Source: Thalassotalea sp. HSM 43 (GTDB lineage Bacteria; Pseudomonadota; Gammaproteobacteria; Enterobacterales; Alteromonadaceae). From it: a DNA stretch of 64,000 nucleotides. Shown here one piece after another: positions 44,155 to 53,022 of the stretch. The DNA is taken from assembly GCF_004752005.1 (NCBI RefSeq), contig NZ_CP038493.1:2318302-2382301 (forward strand), given 5' to 3'. The first letter of the stretch is position 1; every line of letters starts with the position of its first letter. Under the pieces are notes generated by a model. It was given only the letters and a program-made list of their open reading frames with translations, was not told where the DNA came from and made no database searches. Position numbers and translations under genes: made by a program.

Positions 44155-44182
44155 GCCCCTAGCTAACGCTAGGGGCTTTTTT
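44155..44182 (+). terminator. Terminator of rRNA operon 2
   Basis: GCCCCTAGC, loop TAAC, GCTAGGGGC, six T. Perfect 9-bp stem. Confidence 0.95.
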
Positions 44183-44260
44183 ACTTTTCAGCTTCGCTCC
44201 TCGGCAATTGCTCCTGCATTGCTCTAACTACACACATCCATGTGCTAGTAATTGAAAATG

Positions 44261-44291
44261 AAAAAGGGTATCCGTAAGGGTACCCTTTTTT
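44261..44291. terminator. Second terminator-like hairpin
   Basis: AAAAAGGGTA and TACCCTTTTT form a 10-bp stem over a 10-base loop with a T run; symmetrical, so it may act either way. Confidence 0.6.
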
Positions 44292-44432
44292 GTTGTCTGT
44301 AATTTACTGAAGAAAAGTGCCTATTTAAGAGTGTAGTGGATACCCTTTTCCATTTTAGAAGAAGCGTGCATACCTAATCCCGCGTTCATCCGTTGTCATT
44401 ATATCTGCGAACCACTTCGAACCTTAAGGAGG

Positions 44433-44462
44433 TTCCGGACATCGCCGGTGGCGATTCCGGAA
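44433..44462. repeat. REP-like palindrome
   Basis: TTCCGGA-C-ATCGCC, loop GGT, GGCGAT-TCCGGAA: a 13-bp stem with one bulged C. It is intergenic and GC-rich in an AT-rich gap, as dispersed REP-type elements are. Confidence 0.6.
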
Positions 44463-44684
44463 TGACGGCGCACATTTTCTAAAACAGATCAACGTCACCG
44501 GCATAAAACGTTCATCCTGAACCTGCCGGCATTAGTGCGTCCCTGCACGTCATTGCGTGATGTTTTTGCACGCAACCTCGATTCGTCTCGAGGTGCCATC
44601 ACTATCCGTACCTTATTGCTAAGCTCTAATTCGACATCATCATCAGATGTGAAGCATGTTTGCTATAACAAATCTTTTAATTTT

Positions 44685-44713
44685 GAAAAAAGCCCGCAAA
44701 AGCGGGCTTTTTT
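44685..44713. terminator. Bidirectional terminator upstream of pssA
   Basis: A run, GCCCGC, loop AAAA, GCGGGC, six T. Confidence 0.85.
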
Positions 44714-44771
44714 ATTGTTCGTTGCAAAAATCCGTTTATAATCAGGTAAAAATTATATAATTCCTTAATCA

Positions 44772-46115
44772 ATGATATTTTCCCGTAATCAAGGGCTGTC
44801 GGTTCAAGACACCATACCTTTAGCATCAGAACAGGTAGAGTTTTTATACTCTGCCCGTGAGTACCATCAGCGACTTTTAGAGCTGATAGCTGCGGCTAAA
44901 TCGCGTATTTATATTACGGCTCTTTACCTGCAAGATGATGAAGCTGGTCGTGAAGTTCTTACCGCTATCTTTGATGCCAAGCAAGCCAATCCGCAATTAG
45001 ATGTAAATATCTTTGTTGACTTTCATCGTGCTCAGCGAGGCTTAATAGGTGAAGCCGAATCGTTAGGTAATCGCCAATTATATTTGGACATGTCTGCGCA
45101 ATATGAGCATAAGATTAATATATATGGTGTGCCAGTTAAGCAGCGCGAATTCTTAGGCGTACTGCATTTAAAAGGGTTTGTTATTGATGATACCTTGTTG
45201 TTTACTGGCGCAAGCATCAATAATATTTATTTACACCAAGGTGATAAATATCGTTGTGACAGATACCACTTATTTTATAACGCTAATCTAGCCGACAGTT
45301 TTGTTCGCTTCTTAAACATCAGTTTCGTTAACAGTGACTTAGCGCCTAAGTTAAATGCCGACAAAGTGCCTGGTAAAAAGGCGGTCAAAGGCATCGTAAA
45401 GCGTTTAAAAGCGTTATTACGCGGTAGTGGGTATCAAGTAACCTCGGCAACGACAGCAGCCACAGATTTAAGTGTGATGCCATTGTTAGGGTTAGGTCCT
45501 AGAGCAAATAAGCTTAATACAACTGCTCGTAAAGTATTTCGCATTGCAAAGCGCGAGCTTGTTATTTTCACACCGTATTTTAATTTCCCTAAGCCATTAA
45601 CCGCTGATCTTCGTAAAGCGCTGAAAAAAGGCGTCAAAGTGACCATCGTCGTCGGTGATAAAACCGCAAACGATTTTTATATTGCAGATCAAGAACAGTT
45701 TTCAACTATCTGTATCGTGCCTTATATCTATGAGACTTTGTTGCGAAACTTTATCAAACGCTATCAAAGCTTTGTCGATAGTGGCCAATTAAATATTCAT
45801 TTATGGAAAGACGGTGATAATAGCTATCATCTTAAAGGTATTGTTGCCGACGATACTTATCACCTTATTACCGGCAGCAACTTAAACCCTCGAGCATGGA
45901 GCTTAGACCTCGAAAATGGTTTGTTGGTCAGTGATCAGAGCCAGCAATTGCAATCTCAATGGCATCGTGAGCGCGATATGATCATGGCTAACACGAAAAG
46001 AGTTAATTCAATGGAAGATATTGAATCTATTAACGATTATCCTGACAAACCAAGAGAGCTAATGCGGCGTATTAAATTGACGCAGTTTGATCGCGTACTT
46101 AAACGCTTTCTGTAA
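44772..46115 (+). CDS. pssA: CDP-diacylglycerol-serine O-phosphatidyltransferase
   Basis: A 447-residue protein (E. coli PssA 451) of the phospholipase D superfamily. Two HKD motifs are visible: H132-L-K-G-F-V-I-D-D in the first half and HLKGIVADD followed by TGSNLNPR in the second. The enzyme makes phosphatidylserine from CDP-diacylglycerol and serine, the first step to phosphatidylethanolamine, and is peripheral at the inner membrane and ribosomes. There is no signal peptide, as expected. Single gene between a terminator upstream and one downstream. Confidence 0.95.
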   Translation: MIFSRNQGLSVQDTIPLASEQVEFLYSAREYHQRLLELIAAAKSRIYITALYLQDDEAGREVLTAIFDAKQANPQLDVNIFVDFHRAQRGLIGEAESLGNRQLYLDMSAQYEHKINIYGVPVKQREFLGVLHLKGFVIDDTLLFTGASINNIYLHQGDKYRCDRYHLFYNANLADSFVRFLNISFVNSDLAPKLNADKVPGKKAVKGIVKRLKALLRGSGYQVTSATTAATDLSVMPLLGLGPRANKLNTTARKVFRIAKRELVIFTPYFNFPKPLTADLRKALKKGVKVTIVVGDKTANDFYIADQEQFSTICIVPYIYETLLRNFIKRYQSFVDSGQLNIHLWKDGDNSYHLKGIVADDTYHLITGSNLNPRAWSLDLENGLLVSDQSQQLQSQWHRERDMIMANTKRVNSMEDIESINDYPDKPRELMRRIKLTQFDRVLKRFL

Positions 46116-46126
46116 ATTTCAGCGCT

Positions 46127-46155
46127 AAAAAAAGCCAACATTTGTTGGCTTTTTT
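46127..46155. terminator. Terminator between pssA and the 2OG oxygenase gene
   Basis: AGCCAACA, loop TT, TGTTGGCT, with flanking A and T runs; serves both converging genes. Confidence 0.9.
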
Positions 46156-46170
46156 CGTATTAAGGTATTA

Positions 46171-46866
46171 TTAGCCGGTATAAATTTGTTCGGCGCGATT
46201 AAACATAACCCACGATGTTAAAACGTATTTATCATCTGAGACAGGTACATTGCCTCGGTGGGTGTGAGTAAAACCACAAGGCGCTATAACAATACTACCT
46301 GCTTTGGGTTTAATGCTTTTGTCTTGATAGAAAAAGTCCGTCTCACCACCTTCATCGATATCGTTTAAATAGATAAGAAACAGTAGTACTCGGTGCAATG
46401 GTTCATTGCCGTTAGGCTGAGGGTAGATTTCTGAGTGCCAGTAACTGTAATTGCCTAGGCCTTTTTGATACTTCTGGGCATTAACTGGGGCTAAGCGGTA
46501 TAAGTAGCGCAGCAAGTTCATTGCGTTAGGGCGGCCAACCTCATCAAAGTTTTCATGAGTCAATTTTGTCGGCTCACCGCTTACCGGGTGTTTTAAGGTA
46601 ATGCTGATACCACTGATCAAGCTGAAGTAGTATTTACTAACATAGTCAGCAATCGACTGGGTGGTTGCTTGCAATATGGTATTTAACGAGGCTTGGAATT
46701 CTGGGTGCTCGTTTAAGTAAATGTCTTCGCTAATTTTTTTACTGCTATCGACACCACCACCCGTGCGGCCGGAGACCTTATGCGGGCTACTATTGAATTG
46801 TTTAATAAAATCCTGACAAAACTGTTTTGGCAGGGCGTTGTCGTAAACTTCGATAAAATCTGTCAT
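46171..46866 (-). CDS. 2-oxoglutarate/Fe(II)-dependent oxygenase-like protein
   Basis: A 231-residue protein with a prolyl-4-hydroxylase-type double-stranded beta-helix. Candidate iron ligands are H144 and E146 in SYWHSEIYP and a distal His in GFTHTHRG (201 or 203), with the strand VLLFLIYLNDIDEGGETDF typical of the family between them. The second ligand is Glu where most members have Asp. Substrate unknown; members hydroxylate proteins, amino acids or small molecules. It stands alone, divergent from the thioesterase gene with 80 bp between starts. Confidence 0.85.
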   Translation of the reverse strand: MTDFIEVYDNALPKQFCQDFIKQFNSSPHKVSGRTGGGVDSSKKISEDIYLNEHPEFQASLNTILQATTQSIADYVSKYYFSLISGISITLKHPVSGEPTKLTHENFDEVGRPNAMNLLRYLYRLAPVNAQKYQKGLGNYSYWHSEIYPQPNGNEPLHRVLLFLIYLNDIDEGGETDFFYQDKSIKPKAGSIVIAPCGFTHTHRGNVPVSDDKYVLTSWVMFNRAEQIYTG

Positions 46867-46946
46867 CAGTTATATTGCTTATCGCTGCGCAAAGGAATAA
46901 ATTGTGGATAGATTAAGTTGTTTTAATAAAAATTGGTAGTCTTTCT

Positions 46947-47345
46947 ATGTTTCATTACTCGGTTGCACCTGGTTTTAGCGATACTGATGCGCTTGGCCAC
47001 ATTAATAATGCTAAGCTACCGGTCTGGTTTGAAAACGCCAGAACACCGATATTTAAGTTATTTACCCCAAGTTTAGACATTACAAAATGGCCGCTAATCC
47101 TAGCTAAGATCGAAGTGAACTTTCTCGCTCAGATTTATTATGGACAGGACATTGAAGTAAGAACGTCCATAGAGAAAATAGGTAATGCGTCATTTACTGT
47201 CTATCACGAGCTTTATCAAAATCAAAAAAAGTGCGCCGATGGACGAGCAATCATGGTTAACTTTAACTACCAAAGCCAAACATCCGAACCTATTGCTGAT
47301 GATATTCGCGAGAAATTGCAGCAACATTTGACGACACTTAGCTAA
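46947..47345 (+). CDS. Acyl-CoA thioesterase, 4HBT hotdog family
   Basis: A 132-residue hotdog-fold protein. The opening GFSDTDALGHINNAKLPVWFENAR has the D-x-D-x-x-G-H-x-N-N pattern of 4-hydroxybenzoyl-CoA thioesterase/YbgC-like enzymes, with the catalytic Asp in DTDALGH. The beta sheet continues in IEVNFLAQIYYGQDIEVRTSIEKIG. It should hydrolyse a short or aromatic acyl-CoA; substrate not decidable. It is 82 bp before yajR and could share its promoter. Confidence 0.9.
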   Translation: MFHYSVAPGFSDTDALGHINNAKLPVWFENARTPIFKLFTPSLDITKWPLILAKIEVNFLAQIYYGQDIEVRTSIEKIGNASFTVYHELYQNQKKCADGRAIMVNFNYQSQTSEPIADDIREKLQQHLTTLS

Positions 47346-47427
47346 TAATGGCATTTGCATTTATCTTGCCAGTAACTTCGTGTTAAAATTCGCGGCCTAA
47401 TAATCTTAATTCATAATCAATAAATTC

Positions 47428-48789
47428 ATGAGTACAAGCGCTTTAAACAGCATTGAAAAAAAAGCATCGCTTTCGTTAGCTGCAGTATTTGGCATGCGCA
47501 TGATCGGTCTCTTTATGATCTTGCCAGTATTTGCGATATACGGTGTCGAACTTGAAGGCTATAGCCCTTTATGGCTTGGTCTTGCCATTGGTGCTTATGG
47601 ATTTACCCAAGCTCTGTTACAGATTCCGATGGGAATATTGTCCGACAAGTTTGGACGCAAGCCAGTCATTTTGGGCGGCTTGGTGTTGTTTTGTATCGGC
47701 AGCATCGTTGCGGCTCAATCTGAGTCGGTTTATGGTGTCGTATTTGGTCGTGCGTTACAGGGTATGGGCGCAATTGCCAGCGCAACATTAGCACTGGCAG
47801 CCGACCTGTCTCGTGAAGAGCAACGCCCTAAAGTGATGGCAACCATTGGTATGTTTATTGGCTTATCCTTCGCCATTGCAATGGTGTTGGGGCCAGTGGT
47901 CGCGAAAGACTACGGTCTTGCCGGACTATTTTATCTAACCGCGATTTTTGCTGTGTTTGGCATGGCACTGGTTTTGTTCGTGGTGCCAAATGCGGTCACC
48001 ACAGCACCTAAAGGCGATTTAGTCGCGGCACCTACAGCGCTGCTAAGCATGCTTAAAGATTCGCAGTTAATGCGCCTTAATCTCGGTGTATTTATTTTGC
48101 ATATGGCGTTAACGGCAATGTTCGTTGTATTACCGGTGCAATTGACCGAAGTAGGTTTTGCCATCTCAGATCACTGGCGCTTGTACTTACCTGCATTGCT
48201 GGTGTCATTCGCGTTAATGGTGCCGGTAATGATTATTGCGATAAAGAAGAATAAAGAGAAGCTGGCTTTTTGTGGCGCTATTTTATTGATGACCGCAACC
48301 TTGCTTACCTTGTGGCAAGCAAGTACTGATTTCACTCTTATTGTCATCTTAGTGGTATTGTTTTTTGTTGCCTTTAACTATCTTGAGGCAACCATGCCAG
48401 CGAACTTATCGCGAATCGCTCCCGCCGGTCAAAAAGGCTCAGCAATGGGCATTTTTTCAAGCAGTCAATTCTTTGGTGCGTTTTGCGGTGGTGCTTTAGG
48501 TGGCGTAATTACCCAGCTATGGGGCAATTCGCAAGTGTTTCTGGTATCGGCATTGCTGATGATTGTGTGGTTCTTGTTAGCATTAGGAATGAAGCCCATC
48601 GTCAAATCTAAAAGCTTAAGTTTTAATATCAACTTAACCGATGAAAGTCATGCCCAACAACTGGCTAATCGTCTGGCGAACATGCCCGGTGTTATCGAAT
48701 CAAGCATTGTTTTTACCGACTCTGTCGCATACGTTAAAGTGGATGACAAAGTCATCGATATGGAACAGTTAAAGACGGTGCTAAATTAA
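47428..48789 (+). CDS. yajR: MFS transporter YajR
   Basis: A 453-residue protein (E. coli YajR 454) with twelve membrane helices. Motif A appears as GILSDKFGRKPVIL after helix 2. Residues about 395-453 form the cytosolic ferredoxin-like YAM domain (LSFNINLTDESHAQQLANRL then YVKVDDKVIDMEQL), which distinguishes YajR from other drug/H+ antiporters. Natural substrate unknown. Its last codons overlap the 3' end of the converging Gre-like gene by 9 bp. Confidence 0.93.
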   Translation: MSTSALNSIEKKASLSLAAVFGMRMIGLFMILPVFAIYGVELEGYSPLWLGLAIGAYGFTQALLQIPMGILSDKFGRKPVILGGLVLFCIGSIVAAQSESVYGVVFGRALQGMGAIASATLALAADLSREEQRPKVMATIGMFIGLSFAIAMVLGPVVAKDYGLAGLFYLTAIFAVFGMALVLFVVPNAVTTAPKGDLVAAPTALLSMLKDSQLMRLNLGVFILHMALTAMFVVLPVQLTEVGFAISDHWRLYLPALLVSFALMVPVMIIAIKKNKEKLAFCGAILLMTATLLTLWQASTDFTLIVILVVLFFVAFNYLEATMPANLSRIAPAGQKGSAMGIFSSSQFFGAFCGGALGGVITQLWGNSQVFLVSALLMIVWFLLALGMKPIVKSKSLSFNINLTDESHAQQLANRLANMPGVIESSIVFTDSVAYVKVDDKVIDMEQLKTVLN

Positions 48790-49278
48790 GCCACTGATCA
48801 CCCGTTTATGACCGCTATCGCTTGGCCAGGTAAATTCATCGTCTTGGTATAATCCAATTAGTTCACGAGCAAGTGGTGCATTTGGGGTGATGACAGTGAT
48901 TGTGATATCGCGAACGTTAATTTGCATACCACCAGCAAATGGGCCAATAAAATAATGTTGTGTAGCCATTGCATCTAATGATTGCAATTGAATGACCGCG
49001 CTGATGGCTATGGCGTCGTCTTCATCGAATTGTCGAAACTCCAACGCTTTATATGCTTGTATTTGCTCTATCAGTTGCGCAGCGCGTTCACTTTGACCAT
49101 GCGCCAAATAGGATGCTTCTAGACCTAAGGTATCATATTGGGTCTCAGCGACACTTTGATCATCGGTTGCTTCTTTTCTGGCGCTATCGGCAGAGGCCAT
49201 CGCATTTTGCAATTCCACCTCAAGCTGGCTGATGATTTTATTTTTTAGATGTTGTTTATCAATATTCATTACCGACAA
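48781..49278 (-). CDS. GreA/GreB-like C-terminal-domain protein
   Basis: A 165-residue protein. The N-terminal half is a coiled coil (NKIISQLEVELQNAMASADSARKEA, then SVAETQYDTLGLEASYLAHGQSERA) and the C-terminal half resembles the Gre-factor FKBP-like domain (YFIGPFAGGMQINV... ITPNAPLARELIGLYQDDEF). Similar short proteins are annotated as Gre-family elongation factors in other gammaproteobacteria. It lacks the acidic tip layout of true GreA that I could confirm, so transcript-cleavage activity is uncertain. It converges on yajR and overlaps its end. Confidence 0.7.
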   Translation of the reverse strand: MSVMNIDKQHLKNKIISQLEVELQNAMASADSARKEATDDQSVAETQYDTLGLEASYLAHGQSERAAQLIEQIQAYKALEFRQFDEDDAIAISAVIQLQSLDAMATQHYFIGPFAGGMQINVRDITITVITPNAPLARELIGLYQDDEFTWPSDSGHKRVISGLI

Positions 49279-49381
49279 TTATAAAGAAATATCATCGGTA
49301 AATGTCAATAAACTGTTAGCCTAGCTTGAATAATAGGATATCGCCCATATCTATGAGGCAACTAGGACATAGGAACGTATT

Positions 49382-50308
49382 ATGACCCCTGCATTAAAAA
49401 TTACTGGTTTAAGGAAAGTCTACAAAGGCGGCTTTGAAGCGGTAAAAGGGCTTGATTTGCAAGTTCAACAAGGTGACTTCTTTGCATTGCTAGGGCCAAA
49501 TGGTGCTGGTAAGTCGACCACCATAGGTGTGGTGACGTCTTTGGTAAACAAAACTGAAGGCGATATTGAAGTATTTGGTCATAATATTGATCAGCAGTTG
49601 GATTTGGCGAAAAGCTTTCTCGGCTTAGTGCCACAAGAATTTAATTTTAATCAGTTTGAAGCGCCAATGAAGATATTGGTTAATCAAGCCGGTTATTATG
49701 GTGTTGCTCGAAAAGAAGCAACGCTTAGAGCTGAAAAGTATCTTAAGCAATTAGACCTTTGGGATAAAAAAGATCAGCCATCACGCAATTTATCTGGTGG
49801 TATGAAACGTCGTTTGATGATTGCTAGAGCACTGATGCATGAGCCTAAAATGTTGATTCTCGATGAGCCAACAGCGGGTGTTGATATCGAATTACGTCGT
49901 CATATGTGGACTTATCTGCGTGAACTGAATGGCCAAGGTATCACCATAATTCTGACCACCCATTATTTAGAAGAAGCTGAAATGCTTTGTCGTAATATCG
50001 CCATTATCGATAAAGGTCGTATCGTTGAAAACACATCGATGAAAAGCCTACTATCAAAATTGCATGTAGAAACCTTTGTTCTCGATACATCAGATATGAC
50101 CACGCCGCCAAGTTTGCAAGGCTATGAGTTTCGACAAATCGATGAACATACATTGGAAGTCGATGTCGATAAGTCCAAGGCCATTAACCCAGTCTTTAGC
50201 CAGCTATCCGAGCAAGGTATAGAGGTGAAGAGTATGCGCAATAAAGCAAACCGTTTAGAAGAGTTGTTTGTCACTCTGGTCGCTAATCAGGCGGAGGAAG
50301 AATCATGA
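49382..50308 (+). CDS. yadG: ABC-2 type transporter ATP-binding protein YadG
   Basis: A 308-residue ATPase, same length as E. coli YadG. Walker A GPNGAGKSTT, Q-loop LVPQEF, signature LSGGMKRRLMIARAL, Walker B MLILDEPTAGVD and switch His in TTHYLEEAEM are all intact, followed by an 80-residue C-terminal extension. It energises the permease encoded next, whose start overlaps its stop (ATGA). In E. coli yadGH lie near panD-panC-panB, as here. Confidence 0.93.
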   Translation: MTPALKITGLRKVYKGGFEAVKGLDLQVQQGDFFALLGPNGAGKSTTIGVVTSLVNKTEGDIEVFGHNIDQQLDLAKSFLGLVPQEFNFNQFEAPMKILVNQAGYYGVARKEATLRAEKYLKQLDLWDKKDQPSRNLSGGMKRRLMIARALMHEPKMLILDEPTAGVDIELRRHMWTYLRELNGQGITIILTTHYLEEAEMLCRNIAIIDKGRIVENTSMKSLLSKLHVETFVLDTSDMTTPPSLQGYEFRQIDEHTLEVDVDKSKAINPVFSQLSEQGIEVKSMRNKANRLEELFVTLVANQAEEES

Positions 50309-51078
50309 TACGGTATCAAAATCGAGTTGCATTAAGCAGTATTTTACATAAGGAAGTGCACCGCTTTACCCGTATTTGGGTACAAACCTTGGTGCCGCCA
50401 GCGATTACCATCAGTTTATATTTTGTTATCTTTGGCTCACTAATTGGCTCACGTATTGGCCAAATGGATGGCTTTGACTACATGGCATTTATTGTGCCTG
50501 GCTTGATCATGATGTCGGTAATCACCAACTCTTATTCCAATGTCGCCTCGTCGTTTTTTAGTGCTAAATGGCAACGAAACGTTGAAGAAATGCTCGTCGC
50601 ACCAGTTCCAAATTGGGTTATTGTTGCCGGTTATGTTGGTGGCGGTATGTGTCGCGGCATTCTGGTTGGCTTGATTGTTACCTGTATTGCCATGTTGTTT
50701 ACTGATATCCAGATTCATAACATAGCCGTGGTAATTATCACCGTGATGCTAACGTCTGCGGTATTTGCTCTAGGTGGCTTAATCAATGCGATATTTGCCG
50801 GTAGTTTTGATGATATCTCTATTATTCCAACCTTTATCTTAACGCCATTAACCTATTTGGGCGGGGTATTTTATTCGATTTCCTTGCTGCCTGATTTTTG
50901 GCAAGGTGTGTCACAAATCAACCCAATCGTTTATATGGTCAATGCTTTTCGATATGGCTTTCTTGGTATCAGTGATGTCAGCCTAACCGTGGCGTTTTCA
51001 GTCATCGGCGCATTTTTGCTCGTGCTATACTCTGTGGCCATGTATTTAATCAGTAAAGGAATAGGTTTACGCAGCTAA
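50305..51078 (+). CDS. yadH: ABC-2 type transporter permease YadH
   Basis: A 257-residue membrane protein with six helices, same length as E. coli YadH (256). The ABC-2 family pattern is present: an N-terminal elbow (RFTRIWVQTLVPPAITISLYFVIFG), SFFSAKWQRNVEEMLVAPV in the first cytoplasmic loop and LTPLTYLGGVFYSISLLP in the last periplasmic part. Substrate unknown; related transporters export lipids, polysaccharides or drugs. It is followed with a 1-bp overlap by the methyltransferase gene, so all three genes form an operon. Confidence 0.92.
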   Translation: MIRYQNRVALSSILHKEVHRFTRIWVQTLVPPAITISLYFVIFGSLIGSRIGQMDGFDYMAFIVPGLIMMSVITNSYSNVASSFFSAKWQRNVEEMLVAPVPNWVIVAGYVGGGMCRGILVGLIVTCIAMLFTDIQIHNIAVVIITVMLTSAVFALGGLINAIFAGSFDDISIIPTFILTPLTYLGGVFYSISLLPDFWQGVSQINPIVYMVNAFRYGFLGISDVSLTVAFSVIGAFLLVLYSVAMYLISKGIGLRS

Positions 51079-51743
51079 TGTCTTTTGGCGATTCGAAACA
51101 AATCATTACCAATCAACCGGGTATTCATGAAAGCCTTACTGAGGTTGTCGAAAAGCACCTCAGGCACGAGTTTAAAAAACCTATTGCTGATCATACCCGA
51201 GCGGCGTTTGCTCTGGTCGATGAAAAAGTGCAAAACCATGGCGGTCCAGTCATTCTTGATGCCTGCTGTGGTGTTGGTCAAAGCACGCGTATTCTGGCCA
51301 AACAAAACCCGACAGCATTAGTCATAGGCGTTGATAAGTCAGACAATCGTATTAATCGTAATGTTGAAGATATATGGCAAGCGGAAAACTATATCCTAGT
51401 TCGAGCCGACTTAAACGACTTTTATCGCTTATTGGTAGAGGCTAAGTGGCCTGTAGACAAGCATTATATTTTGTACCCTAATCCATGGCCTAAAGCCAAG
51501 CATTTGCAAAGACGATGGCACGGCAGTGCGGTGTTTCCTTATATCATTAAAGTCGGTAAAACGTTGCATTTACGCAGTAATTGGCGCCTCTATTTGGAGG
51601 AGTTTCAACAGGCTGCAGCCATCGCGGGCTATAGCGGTGCACTCTCTACTGTCAATGATGAGCAACCTCTAACCCCTTTTGAAGCCAAATATAAAGCCAG
51701 TGAGCAAACCTGTTACAAACTTGATATAACGCTGCAAGCCTAA
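51078..51743 (+). CDS. TrmB-like SAM methyltransferase
   Basis: A 221-residue protein with a SAM-binding motif VILDACCGVGQSTRILAK and a segment YPNPWPKAKHLQRRWHG that matches the G-x-P-D/N-PWPK-x-H-x-KRR signature of tRNA (guanine-N7)-methyltransferase TrmB. Also LRSNWRLYLEEF resembles the TrmB TD-x-x-Y region, but there Asp is changed. It is shorter and diverged from canonical TrmB (about 235-240), so it is probably a paralogue of unknown target rather than the housekeeping enzyme. It overlaps yadH by one base. Confidence 0.8.
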   Translation: MSFGDSKQIITNQPGIHESLTEVVEKHLRHEFKKPIADHTRAAFALVDEKVQNHGGPVILDACCGVGQSTRILAKQNPTALVIGVDKSDNRINRNVEDIWQAENYILVRADLNDFYRLLVEAKWPVDKHYILYPNPWPKAKHLQRRWHGSAVFPYIIKVGKTLHLRSNWRLYLEEFQQAAAIAGYSGALSTVNDEQPLTPFEAKYKASEQTCYKLDITLQA

Positions 51744-51805
51744 GAAAATATTGAAGAAAACAGGCTAAATTGAAATAACCAATTATACTTTTTTAAATGA
51801 GTAGT

Positions 51806-51817
51806 CGACGATCGTCG
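51806..51817. promoter_or_regulatory. 12-bp palindrome upstream of the bshA-like gene
   Basis: CGACGATCGTCG, a perfect palindrome followed by CGCTCTATATATAAA, 38 bp before the ATG. Could be an operator; no assignment to a regulator. Confidence 0.3.
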
Positions 51818-51855
51818 CCGCTCTATATATAAATAAAAAAGGGTGATGGGTTATT

Positions 51856-53022
51856 ATGCGAATTGGAATAGTTTGCCATCCCAGTATTGGTGGCTCTGGG
51901 TTGATCGCAACTCAGTTGGGTATTGGTTTGGCACGAAAAGGTCATGACATACATTTTATATGTCGTGAACGACCGTTTAAGCTCGATAAGCTCGAGCCTA
52001 ACATTCATCTGCACTTGGTTGAAGAAATCAACTATCCCCTGTTCGAGCACCCTTTGTATACCTTTGCTTTGACGGCAAAAATTGTTGAAGTCGCACAAAA
52101 GCATCATCTCGATGTAGTGCACGCACATTACTCTATTCCCCATTCATTATGTTGTTTCTTAGCTGAAGAAATCTCGCAATATAAATTTGCTACCATCACC
52201 ACGATTCACGGCACCGATGTCACTGTTGTTGGTCAAGACCGTCCTCTGTATCCGTTAAATGAATTTAGCATTAACAAGAGCACTAAGGTCACCACCGTAT
52301 CCAAATTTCAACGCGATTATATCCATGCGAATTTTAATATTACCAATCACATTGATGTCATAAATAACTTTATCGATATGGATGTTTTCACACCGCATAA
52401 AAAAAGTTCGGCAGTGCGCCAAACATTGGCTGAACCAGACGAAAAAATCCTCATGCATATTTCCAATTTCCGCGAGGTGAAAAATACCAAAGCGGTTATT
52501 GCCGCCTTTCACTTGGTGCAAAGTAAAATCAAAAGTCGCTTGGTACTGCTTGGCAGTGGCCCAGATATTGACGCAATGAAGGAGATGGCTTCAGATTTGG
52601 GGATTATCGATAAGATCAATTTTATGGGCAACATTACCCATGTGGAGAGCTTATTGCCCAACGCTGATTGTGTGATTCAACCCAGCTATCATGAATCGTT
52701 CTCTATGGTCGTATTAGAGGCCATGGCAAGCGCTGTACCGACCGTTTCCAGTAATGTTGACGGTATACCGGAAGTCGCGATACATGGCGAGACAGGTTAT
52801 TTGGCGGACCCTGATGATGTCGTCTCAATGGCAGGCTTTGTCATCGACATCATGAGTAACGATAAACTACAACATCGTATGGGCCAAAATGGGCGTGCTC
52901 GTGCCATGCAAAAATTCAGTTGGGATGCCAAAGTCGAGCAATATTTAAGTTGCTATCAGGCAGCATTGCTCGAGCACAGAAAGTCTATATTGACCCTAGA
53001 GAAGGATAAAAAATCTCTATGA
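51856..53022 (+). CDS. bshA: BshA-like glycosyltransferase (N-acetylglucosaminyl L-malate synthase family)
   Basis: A 388-residue GT4 enzyme. The N-terminus CHPSIGGSGLIATQLGIGLARKGHDIHFI, the run PNIHLHLVEEINYPLFEHP, VVHAHYSIPHS and TIHGTDVTVVGQDRPLYP are close to BshA, which joins UDP-GlcNAc and L-malate in the first step of bacillithiol synthesis. The donor-site E-x7-E is in SYHESFSMVVLEAM and the nucleotide site in VDGIPEVAIHGETGYL. BshA is mainly known from Firmicutes, Deinococcus-Thermus and Bacteroidetes; BshB and BshC are not in the window, so the product here is uncertain. Its stop overlaps the start of the symporter-fusion gene by 4 bp. Confidence 0.78.
   Translation: MRIGIVCHPSIGGSGLIATQLGIGLARKGHDIHFICRERPFKLDKLEPNIHLHLVEEINYPLFEHPLYTFALTAKIVEVAQKHHLDVVHAHYSIPHSLCCFLAEEISQYKFATITTIHGTDVTVVGQDRPLYPLNEFSINKSTKVTTVSKFQRDYIHANFNITNHIDVINNFIDMDVFTPHKKSSAVRQTLAEPDEKILMHISNFREVKNTKAVIAAFHLVQSKIKSRLVLLGSGPDIDAMKEMASDLGIIDKINFMGNITHVESLLPNADCVIQPSYHESFSMVVLEAMASAVPTVSSNVDGIPEVAIHGETGYLADPDDVVSMAGFVIDIMSNDKLQHRMGQNGRARAMQKFSWDAKVEQYLSCYQAALLEHRKSILTLEKDKKSL

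Larger units (their letters stand above)
44142..44771. other. Gap between rRNA operon 2 and pssA with several palindromes
   Basis: No convincing gene. It holds the rRNA terminator (44155-44182), a terminator-like hairpin (44261-44291), a 30-bp REP-like palindrome (44433-44462), a GTGCGTCCCTGCACGTCA motif (44537 region) and a bidirectional terminator (44685-44713). Confidence 0.7.
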
